Below the pieces are notes generated by a model. That model saw nothing but the letters and a program-made list of their open reading frames with translations, did no database searches and was not told the origin of the DNA. Made by a program: the position numbers and the translations under genes. Shown one piece after another: positions 43,451 to 52,487 of a stretch of 64,000 bases of DNA. Source of the stretch: Staphylococcus argensis (lineage in GTDB: Bacteria > Bacillota > Bacilli > Staphylococcales > Staphylococcaceae); contig NZ_PPPX01000001.1 of assembly GCF_002902305.1 (NCBI RefSeq), positions 1-64,000 on the forward strand, written 5' to 3'. Numbering within the stretch: position 1 is the first letter of the stretch; every line of letters begins with the position of its first letter.

Positions 43451-43503
43451 TTTACATCCTATCGTGACGGCGTTATGATAATTAGTGAACGAAACGTATC
43501 GTT
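43451..43503 (+). promoter_or_regulatory. DUF3147-tetR promoter with candidate operator
   Basis: TTTACA (43451-43456), 17-bp spacer, TATGAT (43474-43479). The inverted repeat AACGA (43488)/TCGTT (43499) with a 6-bp centre begins at the expected transcription start. The operon encodes a TetR regulator as its third gene, so autorepression through this site is likely. Confidence 0.6.
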
Positions 43504-43530
43504 TTATAATGGAAGGAAGAAGGATGTAAG

Positions 43531-43893
43531 ATGTTTGGCATATCACTCGTTAGTTTAATCTTAAGATTTCTAATAGGTGGGCTTGCCGTAGCGGCCGCAT
43601 CAGTGCTCGCAAAGAAAGTCGGAGGTAAGATCGGTGGCATCATAGCGACAATGCCGGCAGTTTATCTCGCAGCAGTGATTGCGCTTGCGATTGACCATCG
43701 TGGACAAACGCTCGTCAACATGTCGATTCACTTAAGTTCAGGAGCGATTCTAGGTATTGTCGCATGTATCGTTACGGTATTTGTGACTGCCTATTATATT
43801 AAGAATAAAGGCTTCCAACGCGGAACCGTGTTTGCAGTCTTATTTTGGCTCGTATTATCTTGTGCATTTTTCGGAATCAAACATTTAATGTAA
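43531..43893 (+). CDS. DUF3147 family membrane protein
   Basis: 120 residues with four hydrophobic segments. GGLAVAAASVLAKKVGGKIG and IIATMPAVYLAA are shared in pattern with the next gene, so the two are paralogues. DUF3147 proteins have no known function. AGGAAGAAGG precedes ATG 43531. First gene of a three-gene operon with a TetR regulator. Confidence 0.8.
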   Translation: MFGISLVSLILRFLIGGLAVAAASVLAKKVGGKIGGIIATMPAVYLAAVIALAIDHRGQTLVNMSIHLSSGAILGIVACIVTVFVTAYYIKNKGFQRGTVFAVLFWLVLSCAFFGIKHLM

Positions 43894-43902
43894 GGAGAGC
43901 GA

Positions 43903-44301
43903 ATGTCAGTGAAATCACTCGTCATTAAATTTGTACTCGGTGGTGCAGCAGTTGCCTTGAGCTATATCATATCTATGGTCATACCTTGGAGAGAGTTTGG
44001 AGGTATCTTCGCAACGTTCCCAGCAGTTTATCTCGTATCGATGTATCTCTCTGGGTACGAATTCGGCGACAAAGTAGCGATGCACGTGAGTCGTGGTGCA
44101 GTCTTTGGTATGATAGGTGTACTAGCCAATATATTAGTGACATGGATCATGTTGACTTACACAGGAATGTGGTTATTGAGCATCATCGTTGGATTTATCG
44201 CATGGTTTGTCACTGCAATGATTGTGTTTGAGCTAGTTGAGTTGATAGCACATAGAAGAGGTGGCGCACATGGCAGGGAGACCCAAAGATCCCACGGTTA
44301 A
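43903..44301 (+). CDS. DUF3147 family membrane protein (second copy)
   Basis: 132 residues, four hydrophobic segments; FVLGGAAVALSYI and GIFATFPAVYLVSMYLSG align with the preceding protein. Adjacent pairs suggest a heteromeric membrane complex, as in paired small transporters. That is inference. AAGGAG precedes ATG 43903. The 3' end, coding for a basic tail (HRRGGAHGR), overlaps the tetR start by 32 bases. Confidence 0.8.
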   Translation: MSVKSLVIKFVLGGAAVALSYIISMVIPWREFGGIFATFPAVYLVSMYLSGYEFGDKVAMHVSRGAVFGMIGVLANILVTWIMLTYTGMWLLSIIVGFIAWFVTAMIVFELVELIAHRRGGAHGRETQRSHG

Positions 44302-44821
44302 TCAGAAAGTATTTAACACAATAGATGATATTTTAAGTAAACAACATTATCATGATATGACCGTTGATCAAATTGCGAATCAGTCCGGTGTATCGAAGAC
44401 GACGATTTATCGACGTTGGTCTGACAAATCCTTTATCATCATCGATATGTTTCTCGAACAGACCGAGACCTACAAACCCCATCCTGTGAGTTTGTATGAC
44501 GATTTATATCAGTTTCTCATCCACGTGATGCACATCTATAAATCCAATTTAGGCATTGCAGTGATGGAAATCTTGATTAATCAGTATCATAAAGAGGCCA
44601 AGATGCGTTTCATGGAGGCTTACTTTAGCGAGAAACGTAGCGTGTTGAAGGACATCATTGAGACGTATACGACGATAGACGATGAAGATTTGTTTATAGA
44701 TTTAATCTTCTCACCGATTTATTTCAATTTAATTATTAAGCCTGAAGTTTTAGATGAGGCTTATATTGATAAAATGTTACGACTGATATTGAGAATGTAC
44801 GAACTTTATCATCAACAGTAG
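44270..44821 (+). CDS. TetR/AcrR family transcriptional regulator
   Basis: 183 residues. The N-terminal HTH (MTVDQIANQSGVSKTTIYRRW, about 27-47) is typical of TetR; the C-terminal ligand domain is divergent. I chose ATG 44270 with GAGGTG ahead over GTG 44261. It overlaps the upstream DUF3147 gene, so it is translated with it and probably represses this operon through the 43488 palindrome. Confidence 0.87.
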   Translation: MAGRPKDPTVNQKVFNTIDDILSKQHYHDMTVDQIANQSGVSKTTIYRRWSDKSFIIIDMFLEQTETYKPHPVSLYDDLYQFLIHVMHIYKSNLGIAVMEILINQYHKEAKMRFMEAYFSEKRSVLKDIIETYTTIDDEDLFIDLIFSPIYFNLIIKPEVLDEAYIDKMLRLILRMYELYHQQ

Positions 44822-44839
44822 TTGCTCTATGTAAAAGTG

Positions 44840-44870
44840 TTGAGCGTTCTTTAAAAGTTGAGCGTACTTT
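44840..44870. repeat. 18-bp-spaced direct repeat after tetR
   Basis: TTGAGCGTTCTTT (44840) and TTGAGCGTACTTT (44858) differ by one base. Could be a regulator site or slippage product. Confidence 0.4.
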
Positions 44871-44918
44871 GTAATAGGAAGACACGCATTTAATAAATGA
44901 TTATGTATATAATAGTGA

Positions 44919-44948
44919 GCTGGAGTGTGATTACAGTCATACTTCAGC
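44919..44948 (+). terminator. Terminator-like hairpin in tetR-OCD gap
   Basis: GCTGGAGTGTGA/TCATACTTCAGC with a TTAATTT tail. The remaining gap to 45153 has no gene visible to me. Confidence 0.5.
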
Positions 44949-45153
44949 TTAATTTATATCAATTTGTTATCATAGAGATGAGTTAAATCACTTCTGTTTC
45001 AGGGTAGGATATCAGTAAGTGAAGAAGTGAGCATGTGGACTTTGTAGTTTTTAAAAGGAGAAGTTTCACTGAACATTACTGAAGTACATTTTACCCAAAC
45101 TAAGAGCTAAAAGTGCGTATACATAGAATTTAAGAAGAAAGGGAGAGGAATCG

Positions 45154-46110
45154 ATGAGATATATTAGTGCACAGGACCAACGTGACGTTATGGATATGAA
45201 AGAAGTCGTAAAGGTGACAGGACAAGCGTTACAAGCCTACTCAGAAGGAAAGACTGAGATGCCACTCCGATACACATTACCGTTTAACGACGACAACCGC
45301 TATTTGGTTATGCCAGCAATTTGTGATGAATTACAGGCGACAGGTGTGAAGATTGTGAGTTTCGTACCGGGCAATCCACAACGCGGTAAGCAAACAATCG
45401 AAGGTTCAGTGATGCTGACAGATCATGAAACAGGGGAAACGCTTGCGGTACTCGACGGAGCATTTCTAACTAAGATCAGAACTGGCGCGATTTCAGGTGT
45501 CGCAACGCAGTACATGGCACGCGAAGATGCTGACACGTTGTGCGTCATTGGAACAGGCGAGCAAGCAGAAGGATTGATTGAAGCGGTCCTCGCAGTTCGC
45601 GATATCAAACGCATTCAATTCTTCAACCGTACGCATGAGAAAGCCGTACGCTTTGCGGAGGAAATGAAAGCACGTTTCGACCATCTCGACACAGAAGTGT
45701 TTGAAGATGTGAACGACGCGATGAAAGGCGCTGACGTCGTAGTCACAGCAACGAATTCACCTAAACCTGTGTTTGAAGGAAAATTAGATGCCGGTGTTCA
45801 TTTAAATGCGGTAGGTTCGTTCAAGCCGGATATGCAAGAACTTCCAAGCGATGTCTTAGCTCACGCTAATAAAGTGGCTGTAGAGTCTAAAAACGCTGCG
45901 TTAGAAGAGACAGGAGATTTTATTGAAGCAATGAAAGCTGGCAAATTTGATGAAGCGGATCTTTACGGTGAGCTCGGTCGTATTGTCAGTGGCGAACTTA
46001 CTGCTCGTGACAATGATGACGAAGTCACTGTCTTTAAATCAGTAGGACTCGCGATTGTAGATATCGTCGTGGCGCAGTATTTCTATGAGAAGTTGGCTGA
46101 AGAGAAATAA
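45154..46110 (+). CDS. Ornithine cyclodeaminase / mu-crystallin family protein
   Basis: 318 residues with the OCD/alanine dehydrogenase fold: substrate region PLRYTLPF, KIRTGAISGVATQYM and the NAD-binding GTGEQAEGLIEAVL loop. Members act on ornithine, alanine, lysine or pyrroline substrates, or make siderophore precursors, so the reaction is unresolved. AGGGAGAGG precedes ATG 45154. No obvious partner gene adjoins. Confidence 0.85.
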   Translation: MRYISAQDQRDVMDMKEVVKVTGQALQAYSEGKTEMPLRYTLPFNDDNRYLVMPAICDELQATGVKIVSFVPGNPQRGKQTIEGSVMLTDHETGETLAVLDGAFLTKIRTGAISGVATQYMAREDADTLCVIGTGEQAEGLIEAVLAVRDIKRIQFFNRTHEKAVRFAEEMKARFDHLDTEVFEDVNDAMKGADVVVTATNSPKPVFEGKLDAGVHLNAVGSFKPDMQELPSDVLAHANKVAVESKNAALEETGDFIEAMKAGKFDEADLYGELGRIVSGELTARDNDDEVTVFKSVGLAIVDIVVAQYFYEKLAEEK

Positions 46111-46199
46111 GGTTGAAATAGTAATGTAGAGAATGAACTGTTATATGAAAGAAATACTAATTTCAACTTCAATACTTTAATAAAGGGATTTTGTGATTA

Positions 46200-46955
46200 A
46201 TGAGAGTTGTTTCGTTAATACTGTTAATTATTGCTATTTTAGTTAAATTCGATATCGTTCATTTATCTTACATTAGCGATATGACCATAAAGTATATCTT
46301 TTTATTTGCTATTGGGCTATTCGTCTACGCATTTGTAAAACCACATATAGACATCATCTTCTCGAATAAGAAAAAGGTGAGTAGTGAATTGATTCAAAGA
46401 ACTGTGCCTGAATTAAAGGGTGAAGAAATCGATATTTTATCTGCAGATGTGCCATACAAAGCTAATTTATTCGCTTTGAAGAAAAGAAAATCTGTGATAA
46501 TTATCGATAATCGTATTCTTAGCCAACTGTCTGACAAAGAGTTGCGATTCTTTATCATGCATGAGTACAGTCATATTAAAGATAATGATCCCTTAAAAAT
46601 GCAGTTAGCTTCTCTGAGTGCTATTGCATTAATACCACTCATCGTTTCAATATTATTAGATATTTTCTCCTTACCAAACAATGCTATAGCTATTACTGCT
46701 TTCGTTGTGATATTCGTTATAATTTACCTTTCAGGTTTAGCGGGGGCTTTTAAGTATAAAAGACATATCGAGTTGAAATGTGATGCTTATGGAGCTAAAT
46801 ACGTTGATAAAGAGGATATCGAGAGTGCATTTCATCAATTAGTTAAATTAGAACCCATTAATAATAAAAAACGAAGCGCCTTATCTTCTCATCCTAGTGT
46901 AAATGAGCGTTTGAAGAATTTAGGTATTGTTCCTGAAGATGAGGGGAAGAATTAA
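46200..46955 (+). CDS. M48-type membrane zinc metallopeptidase
   Basis: 251 residues with two N-terminal membrane segments (about 3-20 and 30-48), the zinc motif HEYSH (about 121-125) and two more helices in the middle, followed by a third-ligand region ELKCDAYGAKY with the Glu. The layout is HtpX-like or BlaR/M56-like without a sensor domain. Probably cleaves membrane proteins at the cytosolic face. A clear ribosome site precedes ATG 46200 only weakly (AAAGGG). Confidence 0.8.
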   Translation: MRVVSLILLIIAILVKFDIVHLSYISDMTIKYIFLFAIGLFVYAFVKPHIDIIFSNKKKVSSELIQRTVPELKGEEIDILSADVPYKANLFALKKRKSVIIIDNRILSQLSDKELRFFIMHEYSHIKDNDPLKMQLASLSAIALIPLIVSILLDIFSLPNNAIAITAFVVIFVIIYLSGLAGAFKYKRHIELKCDAYGAKYVDKEDIESAFHQLVKLEPINNKKRSALSSHPSVNERLKNLGIVPEDEGKN

Positions 46956-47017
46956 AGGTATAGATTATAATAATAAGCTAGTCAGTCAAAAAAGTATATG
47001 ACGGATTGTAATATTAA

Positions 47018-48110
47018 GTGCAACACCCAAAAATTTCATAAAAAATGCCCATAATTGGCATTTGTTGTAAGATGTTAGTAACCATAAAAACAAATACAAG
47101 GTAGTGCCAATATGAGCTATTTACATCTTACTATATATGAGCGTTCAAGTATAGAGACACTAAGAAAAGAAAACTATTCTATGAGAGCTATCGCTAAGCA
47201 CTTAAACCGTTAAGTTTCTATAATATCTCGTGAGATTAAGCGTAATATGACGGAAGAAGGCTATTCCGCACCTACAGAACAAACGCAATATAAAGCGAAT
47301 AAAAGACGTTGTGGTCGTCCTTTGAAACTGAACGAAACGCTATCGCAGTTCATTCAATATTATTTGAAATTACACTGGTCGCAGAACAGATTGTGGGGCG
47401 CCTACTTCCAAATCAAGTTTCTTTCAAATCCATCTATAGATGGATTAACTCTAACTTACTGAAAGTGAATATGTTTCCTTATCTCAGACAGAAAGGAAAG
47501 AGGCAACGCCCAAAAGAAGTGCGAGTTCGATTTAAAGTAGGCAAGACCATCTCACAACGGCCGAAAGAGATTAAAAATCGTCAAGAGTTCGGTCGTTGGG
47601 AAGCAGATACGGTCGTTTCAAGTCAAGTGAAAAGTAAGGGTTGTATCGCTACTTTTGCAGAAAGAAAGTCATGCTATTATTTCTGTTGCCTAATCCTTGA
47701 TTGTTCTTCTCACTCTATGAAAGAAGCGATGTATCAGCTTATTCACACGTTCTCTGAAAGTGCTTTAAAGACAATTACTGTAGACCGTGGTAAAGAATTT
47801 TCGTGCTATAAAGGTATTGAATCTCAATTTAATGTTGATATTTACTTCGCTGGCCCTTATTCTGCGTGGCAAAGAGGCACAAATGAAAACTCAAACGGTT
47901 TACTTAGGGGATTCTTCCCTCAAAGAACAGACTTAGCTAAAGTAACTCAAGAAGAATTAAACTATGCTTTGAACGTAATTAATCATAGACCTAGAAAGTG
48001 TCTTAATTGGGACACTCTATGTGAAATTTTAAACTTAGAAGTATTGCGCTTAAATTGACAAATTCATCGAATATAAAAAATGCACTAAACAACAAAATAA
48101 AGTTGCTTAG
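47018..48110 (+). mobile_element. Decayed IS30-family insertion sequence
   Basis: The region is defined by a transposase pseudogene (47112-48058). Terminal inverted repeats are not clear; GTGC-containing ends near 47020 and 48110 are my best guess, so the limits are approximate. It separates the M48 peptidase from the exporter locus and probably no longer moves by itself. Confidence 0.65.
47112..48058 (+). pseudogene. IS30-family transposase, broken
   Basis: The first 34 codons (YLHLTIYERSSIETLRKE) give the IS30 HTH start and then hit a TAA (AACCGTTAA, 47209-47211). The frame resumes SIISREIKRN and shifts by one deleted base near 47385. The rest has the DDE core: WEADTVV, ITVDRGKEF and NENSNGLLR. 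At least two lesions make it non-functional without suppression. Confidence 0.85.
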
Positions 48111-48170
48111 TGCGTTTGACACTCACTAACCGCAATTGGCAAGGAGTTTAAAATATGGTCAGTAATTTGA
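48075..48170 (-). terminator. Hairpins between IS remnant and Yip1 gene
   Basis: Two hairpins: TGCACTAA(A)CAAC/GTTGCTTAGTGC, which ends in T6 on the minus strand, and GGTCAGT/ACTGACC (48157-48180 area). They probably end the minus-strand Yip1 transcript. Confidence 0.5.
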
Positions 48171-48191
48171 ATCACTGACCGTTAGATATCT

Positions 48192-48833
48192 CTATTGATT
48201 TTGCATCATTTGTTGACCTAAACTAGTCATACCAGCCATCAATAGGCCGAAACCTATTAAAACAATTAAGGCAACAATCGCCCAAATAATTGATGACTTT
48301 TTAGAAAGTCTAGCTGTAAAGAAGTAATATAAACCAATTACATAAGCTGCTAGGAAAGACTGTAAATTGATTGCAGCTAAGTATAAGTTTCCTTTATTAA
48401 ATATATTAAGACTTGAAATATCATATTCTGCCATATTGATTCCTGCAATTGCTTGGATTGCTGCTACAATTAATGCAAAGGTTTTAACTATAAGACTATA
48501 AGATAGTGCTGCAGAAAAAACACTTAAACCTGAAACATTTGATTTCATAATCTTAGATATAATTAAAAAGAGTAAAAACGCGATTAATACTTGCCAGATA
48601 AAGCCATTAATTGCTCCACCTATAACTTTACCCCAAGAGAATTGAGTTTGAGCGTCTATGTCCTTTTGATCGAGCCCCATTTTTTTAAGTATTTCAGACT
48701 GATCCATAGCGATTTGCGTAAACCAACTTGCAAAAAATGAAACAATAATTAAAGCGATTAACTTAACCAACCACTTCGGATTCTCTCTTAACTTAGCGAA
48801 ATGATCGGCAAAGGGTAATTTCGAATTCTCCAT
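48192..48833 (-). CDS. Yip1-family membrane protein (YknW-like)
   Basis: 213 residues with five to six membrane helices; the N-terminus (FAKLRENPKWLVKL) is typical of bacterial Yip1 proteins. It is divergent from a MacAB-like exporter. In Bacillus, YknW is a Yip1 protein that assembles the YknXYZ exporter protecting against the SDP toxin, so the same role is likely here. GAGGAGG precedes ATG 48833. Confidence 0.8.
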   Translation of the reverse strand: MENSKLPFADHFAKLRENPKWLVKLIALIIVSFFASWFTQIAMDQSEILKKMGLDQKDIDAQTQFSWGKVIGGAINGFIWQVLIAFLLFLIISKIMKSNVSGLSVFSAALSYSLIVKTFALIVAAIQAIAGINMAEYDISSLNIFNKGNLYLAAINLQSFLAAYVIGLYYFFTARLSKKSSIIWAIVALIVLIGFGLLMAGMTSLGQQMMQNQ

Positions 48834-49015
48834 GAACTAAGTCCTCCTCAATATGTAATCACTTTCACATTAACATTAAAAGCAATCCATTGGAATATAA
48901 TAATGGAATTTTATCAATAAAAGATATGAAATAGTTTACTTTATTCGACTACAACAATAAACACAAGATATTTTTAATAATCAATTTCGTAAAATTCCCG
49001 AAGAATAGTTTTTTT

Positions 49016-49046
49016 ACAACTGTATATATACTATAATCACAGTTGA
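49016..49046 (+). promoter_or_regulatory. Inverted repeat around yknX-like promoter
   Basis: ACAACTGT (49016-49023) and ACAGTTGA (49039-49046) flank TATAAT (49032-49037), 26 bases before the GTG of the exporter gene. This is the place for a repressor or activator dimer. No regulator gene is in the cluster, so the protein is encoded elsewhere. Confidence 0.6.
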
Positions 49047-49071
49047 AAAATCTTAAGGGAGGAGTTACAAC

Positions 49072-50166
49072 GTGAAGAACAAATGGTTATGGATTATTAT
49101 TGCTATTATCATCGTGGTATTGCTAGGTATTGCTTTAATACTCAAACAGGTGAGTGGTAATAGCTCCAAAGATGATAGCAGTAAAGGTTACGATACATAC
49201 AAGATGAAACATGAAGATGCGTTACATCTTGAAGGAAAGGCTGCCCCTAATGCAGTGAAGACATATACGAATAACAGCCAGATTGGTACTTTTACTAATG
49301 TGCAAGTGAAAGATGGCCAAGAGGTGAAACAAGGTGATCCGCTCATCAACTACGATACGAACCAAGGTAAGCGTCAACAGCTTGCGGACAAAGTAGATGA
49401 CGCGCAAAGTGCGGTAAACGACGACTATCAGAAGATTAATCAAGAACCTAACAACAATGATTTACAGAAGAAATTGAACCAAGACCAAAGTGCGCTGAAC
49501 GAAGCACAACAACAATTGTCTAAACATGATAAGCAAGTGAATGACAGTACGTATGCGTCATTTGATGGTAAAGTCGACATCAAGAGCAAGAACGATGCAA
49601 GTGAAGGTCAACCGATCTTGAAGTTAATCTCTACTGAACCGCAATTGAAGTCAACCGTTTCTGAATTTGATCTGGATAAGATTAAAGAAGGCGACAAAGT
49701 CAATGTTAAAGTCGATAATAACGGTAAGACAGGTAAAGGTAAGATTACGAAGATTAGTGAATTGCCGACAAGCTACGATAAGTCTGATTCTGCAGGAGAA
49801 TCTGCTGGTGGCGAAGGTGAAGGCGCTAGCGGTAATCCAGTAGATAACGACCCTAGTGGCGGTAGCTCTAACAATTCATCTAAATATTCAGTGATGATTG
49901 GCGACATCGATATTCCGGTCAGAGCTGGCTTCTCAATGCAAGCGGATGTGCCGCTTAAGACGATGAAATTACCTGAATCTGCGTTGACGAAAGATGACAA
50001 AGTCTTTGTTGTCGATAAACATCACAAAGTGCATAAACGCGACATCCAAGTGAATAAAGCGAACGGCCAAGTTTATGTGAAGAAAGGCTTGAAACCAGGC
50101 GACAAAGTCTTGAAAGATCCTAAGAAAACTTTAAATGATGGAGACAAAGTTGAGGTGTCATCATGA
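49072..50166 (+). CDS. MacA-like membrane fusion protein (YknX-like)
   Basis: 364 residues: one N-terminal membrane anchor (about 4-24), a lipoyl-type segment, a coiled-coil hairpin (about 95-155, rich in Gln/Asn), and beta-barrel parts. A Gly/Ser/Glu-rich insert (about 240-268, ESAGGEGEGASG) interrupts the barrel. It links the ABC transporter to the cell wall side. GTG 49072 follows GGGAGGAG. It overlaps the ATPase gene by four bases. Confidence 0.85.
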   Translation: MKNKWLWIIIAIIIVVLLGIALILKQVSGNSSKDDSSKGYDTYKMKHEDALHLEGKAAPNAVKTYTNNSQIGTFTNVQVKDGQEVKQGDPLINYDTNQGKRQQLADKVDDAQSAVNDDYQKINQEPNNNDLQKKLNQDQSALNEAQQQLSKHDKQVNDSTYASFDGKVDIKSKNDASEGQPILKLISTEPQLKSTVSEFDLDKIKEGDKVNVKVDNNGKTGKGKITKISELPTSYDKSDSAGESAGGEGEGASGNPVDNDPSGGSSNNSSKYSVMIGDIDIPVRAGFSMQADVPLKTMKLPESALTKDDKVFVVDKHHKVHKRDIQVNKANGQVYVKKGLKPGDKVLKDPKKTLNDGDKVEVSS

Positions 50167-50843
50167 TTGAACTCAAAGATATCAATCGTTCTTTCAAGAA
50201 TGGCGATCAAACCAATCACATCTTGAAAGATATCAGCCTCAATGTGCACGAAGGTAAGTTTGTAGCGATTATGGGTCCTTCTGGTTCCGGTAAAAGTACG
50301 CTCATCAACATATTAGGATTTATCGATCGTGGTTATGAAGGTGACTATCAGTTTAAAGGTGAAAGTTTTAAAAAGACGTCAGATAACCGTCTGGCTGAAA
50401 TTCGAAATAAGACAGTCGGGTTCGTCTTTCAAAACTTTAAGCTGATTCAGAACAACACCATCTTGGAGAATGTGAGTATCCCGCTCGTTTACGCTGGGCT
50501 CTCATCCCAAGAACGTAAGAAGCGTGTGATGGACAAACTTCATCAAGTTGGGCTTTATGACAAAGAGAATCACATCCCCAACAAGTTATCCGGAGGACAG
50601 CAACAGCGTGTAGCTATCGCGCGTGCGGTGATCAATGATCCTGAGTTCATCATTGCCGATGAGCCTACAGGTGCGCTTGACCAGAAGACTTCCGAAGATA
50701 TTATTGATCTGTTTGAAGAGCTTAACAAAGAACTCAATACGACCATTATCGTAGTAACACACGAACGAGAAGTGGCTGAGAAAGCAGATCGTATCATCCA
50801 TATTCTCGATGGTCGTATTCAGGAAGAAGAGGTGATGACATGA
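50163..50843 (+). CDS. MacB-like ABC transporter ATPase (YknY-like)
   Basis: 226-residue ATPase of the MacB/LolD type. Walker A GPSGSGKST (about 38-46), signature LSGGQQQR, Walker B FIIADEPTG and H-loop VVTHE are complete. ATGA overlaps on both sides show coupled translation with the fusion protein and the permease. Confidence 0.95.
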   Translation: MIELKDINRSFKNGDQTNHILKDISLNVHEGKFVAIMGPSGSGKSTLINILGFIDRGYEGDYQFKGESFKKTSDNRLAEIRNKTVGFVFQNFKLIQNNTILENVSIPLVYAGLSSQERKKRVMDKLHQVGLYDKENHIPNKLSGGQQQRVAIARAVINDPEFIIADEPTGALDQKTSEDIIDLFEELNKELNTTIIVVTHEREVAEKADRIIHILDGRIQEEEVMT

Positions 50844-52027
50844 ATAACTTATCGAACATCATCGCCGTTTCTTTTAAATCCATTATGAAGAATAAACGTC
50901 GTAACATTCTAACGATTATTGGTATTGTCATCGGTATCGCTGCTGTAATGACGATCATGTTCTTAGGTAATGGTTTTAAGCACACAGCTAATAAAGAATT
51001 TGAGGACACAGGCGCAGGTAAACATTCAGCAACCATCATGTATATGCCGAACTCGATGGATAGTAAGACGAAACCTTTTACTAATGAAGATTTACAAACA
51101 GCTAAACAAGTAGAAGGTGTGAAGTCAGCTAAAGTTAAAGAAGATGACGAGATGGGTTATAATGCGAAACTCACGAACTCTAATAAAAATGGTGATCTTA
51201 GTGTCTTCAAAGAGAAAAGCCAAACTAACACAGATGAAGGTAAAGGTTTCACTGAAGATGCGAATGACACGAATGATAAAGTCGTCGTTATCGACCATAA
51301 GTTGGCGAAAGACGTCTTCCATAATGATGCGATAGGTAAGACACTGTTCATCGATAACCAAGGGTTTAAAGTTGTAGGTATTGCGGATAAAGGTGGAGGC
51401 ATGTTCGGTGGCGGCGATAATGCCGTTCAAATGCCAACGGGTACGTTCAAAGCCTATATGAAGAATTTATCTACAGACATGCCACAACTTCAATTGAAAC
51501 TGACAGATGATGCGAATAAGAAAGATGTAGCCAAAAAAGTTGAGAAACAGCTTAACAAGAAAGGTACAGCATCAGATAAAGGTCAATATTCTTATTCTGA
51601 TATGGAAAGTAGCATGAAACAAATTAACAAAATCTTCGACGGCATTACGTACTTCGTAGCAGCAGTAGCAGGTATTTCACTCTTCATCGCGGGTATCGGC
51701 GTGATGAACGTGATGTACATTTCTGTGGCTGAACGAACGGAAGAAATCGCGATTCGTCGTGCGTTCGGTGCGAAAAGTCGAGATATTGAAATTCAGTTTC
51801 TTATCGAAAGTGTTGTACTTTGTCTACTCGGTGGAATTATTGGACTGATACTCGGTATCTTGTTCTCATTCCTCGTCGATGCGGTAACACCTAGTTATGT
51901 TTCAACGATGATTTCCTTTGGCCCTGTGATTATCGCAGTTGGTGTATCTACATTAATCGGAGTGGTCTTCGGTTGGGTACCTGCGCGTGCCGCAGCGAAG
52001 AAGGAACTCATCGATATTATCAAGTAA
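50840..52027 (+). CDS. MacB-like ABC transporter permease (YknZ-like)
   Basis: 395 residues: N-terminal membrane helix (about 23-43), a large extracellular MacB periplasmic-core-type domain (about 45-270), then three FtsX-type helices. The conserved GVMNVMYISVAERTEEIAIRRA motif is present. With YknX- and YknY-like partners it probably exports peptides or toxins. A terminator follows. Confidence 0.92.
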   Translation: MNNLSNIIAVSFKSIMKNKRRNILTIIGIVIGIAAVMTIMFLGNGFKHTANKEFEDTGAGKHSATIMYMPNSMDSKTKPFTNEDLQTAKQVEGVKSAKVKEDDEMGYNAKLTNSNKNGDLSVFKEKSQTNTDEGKGFTEDANDTNDKVVVIDHKLAKDVFHNDAIGKTLFIDNQGFKVVGIADKGGGMFGGGDNAVQMPTGTFKAYMKNLSTDMPQLQLKLTDDANKKDVAKKVEKQLNKKGTASDKGQYSYSDMESSMKQINKIFDGITYFVAAVAGISLFIAGIGVMNVMYISVAERTEEIAIRRAFGAKSRDIEIQFLIESVVLCLLGGIIGLILGILFSFLVDAVTPSYVSTMISFGPVIIAVGVSTLIGVVFGWVPARAAAKKELIDIIK

Positions 52028-52035
52028 GTATAGTG

Positions 52036-52073
52036 GAATCTGGGCCTCACTTTCAGTGGGCGTCCAGATTTTC
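52036..52073 (+). terminator. yknXYZ-like operon terminator
   Basis: GAATCTGG...CACT/AGTG...CCAGATT followed by TTCTT. Confidence 0.8.
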
Positions 52074-52106
52074 TTAATGAAATTTGAAGTTTGGGAGGTA
52101 AAGTGA

Positions 52107-52352
52107 TTGCGATTTTTAGCTTCTTTCTTTGGGACGTTAGCCTCGATAGGCGGTATGATCTTCTTTATTAACTTTCTTCTTCATTTATATGATAATTGGC
52201 AAGGAACGCATTTAGCCTTTTTAAGTCATCTACCCTACGGTAAGACGAGTATTATCGTAGGAGTGATTGTGTGTGGAGTTTTGGGCTCTATTTTTGAAGG
52301 TGATGACGATGAAGAAGATGAAGAGACTGAGAGTGATAGTAAAAGGGATTAA
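52107..52352 (+). CDS. Small two-helix membrane protein, acidic tail
   Basis: 81 residues starting with TTG 52107 behind TGGGAGG. Two membrane helices (about 4-24 and 45-62) are followed by an acidic tail (EGDDDEEDEETESD). I do not recognise the family. It lies 80 bases after the exporter permease but beyond a terminator. Confidence 0.65.
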   Translation: MRFLASFFGTLASIGGMIFFINFLLHLYDNWQGTHLAFLSHLPYGKTSIIVGVIVCGVLGSIFEGDDDEEDEETESDSKRD

Positions 52353-52446
52353 CTGTGGAAGTGGTTGTTTTTTACTTTTAAATAGATAAGTTAATCGCTT
52401 AGCAACCAAAGCCTTGCTAATATAATAGAAGAAACACGATATAAAT

Positions 52447-52482
52447 AAGCGGAGAACCCTAGTCAGATAGGGATTCTCCGCT
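52447..52482 (-). terminator. Terminator of serine-rich protein gene
   Basis: AAGCGGAGAA-CCTA/TAGG-TTCTCCGCTT, reading into TTATTT on the minus strand. Confidence 0.8.
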
Positions 52483-52487
52483 TTACT

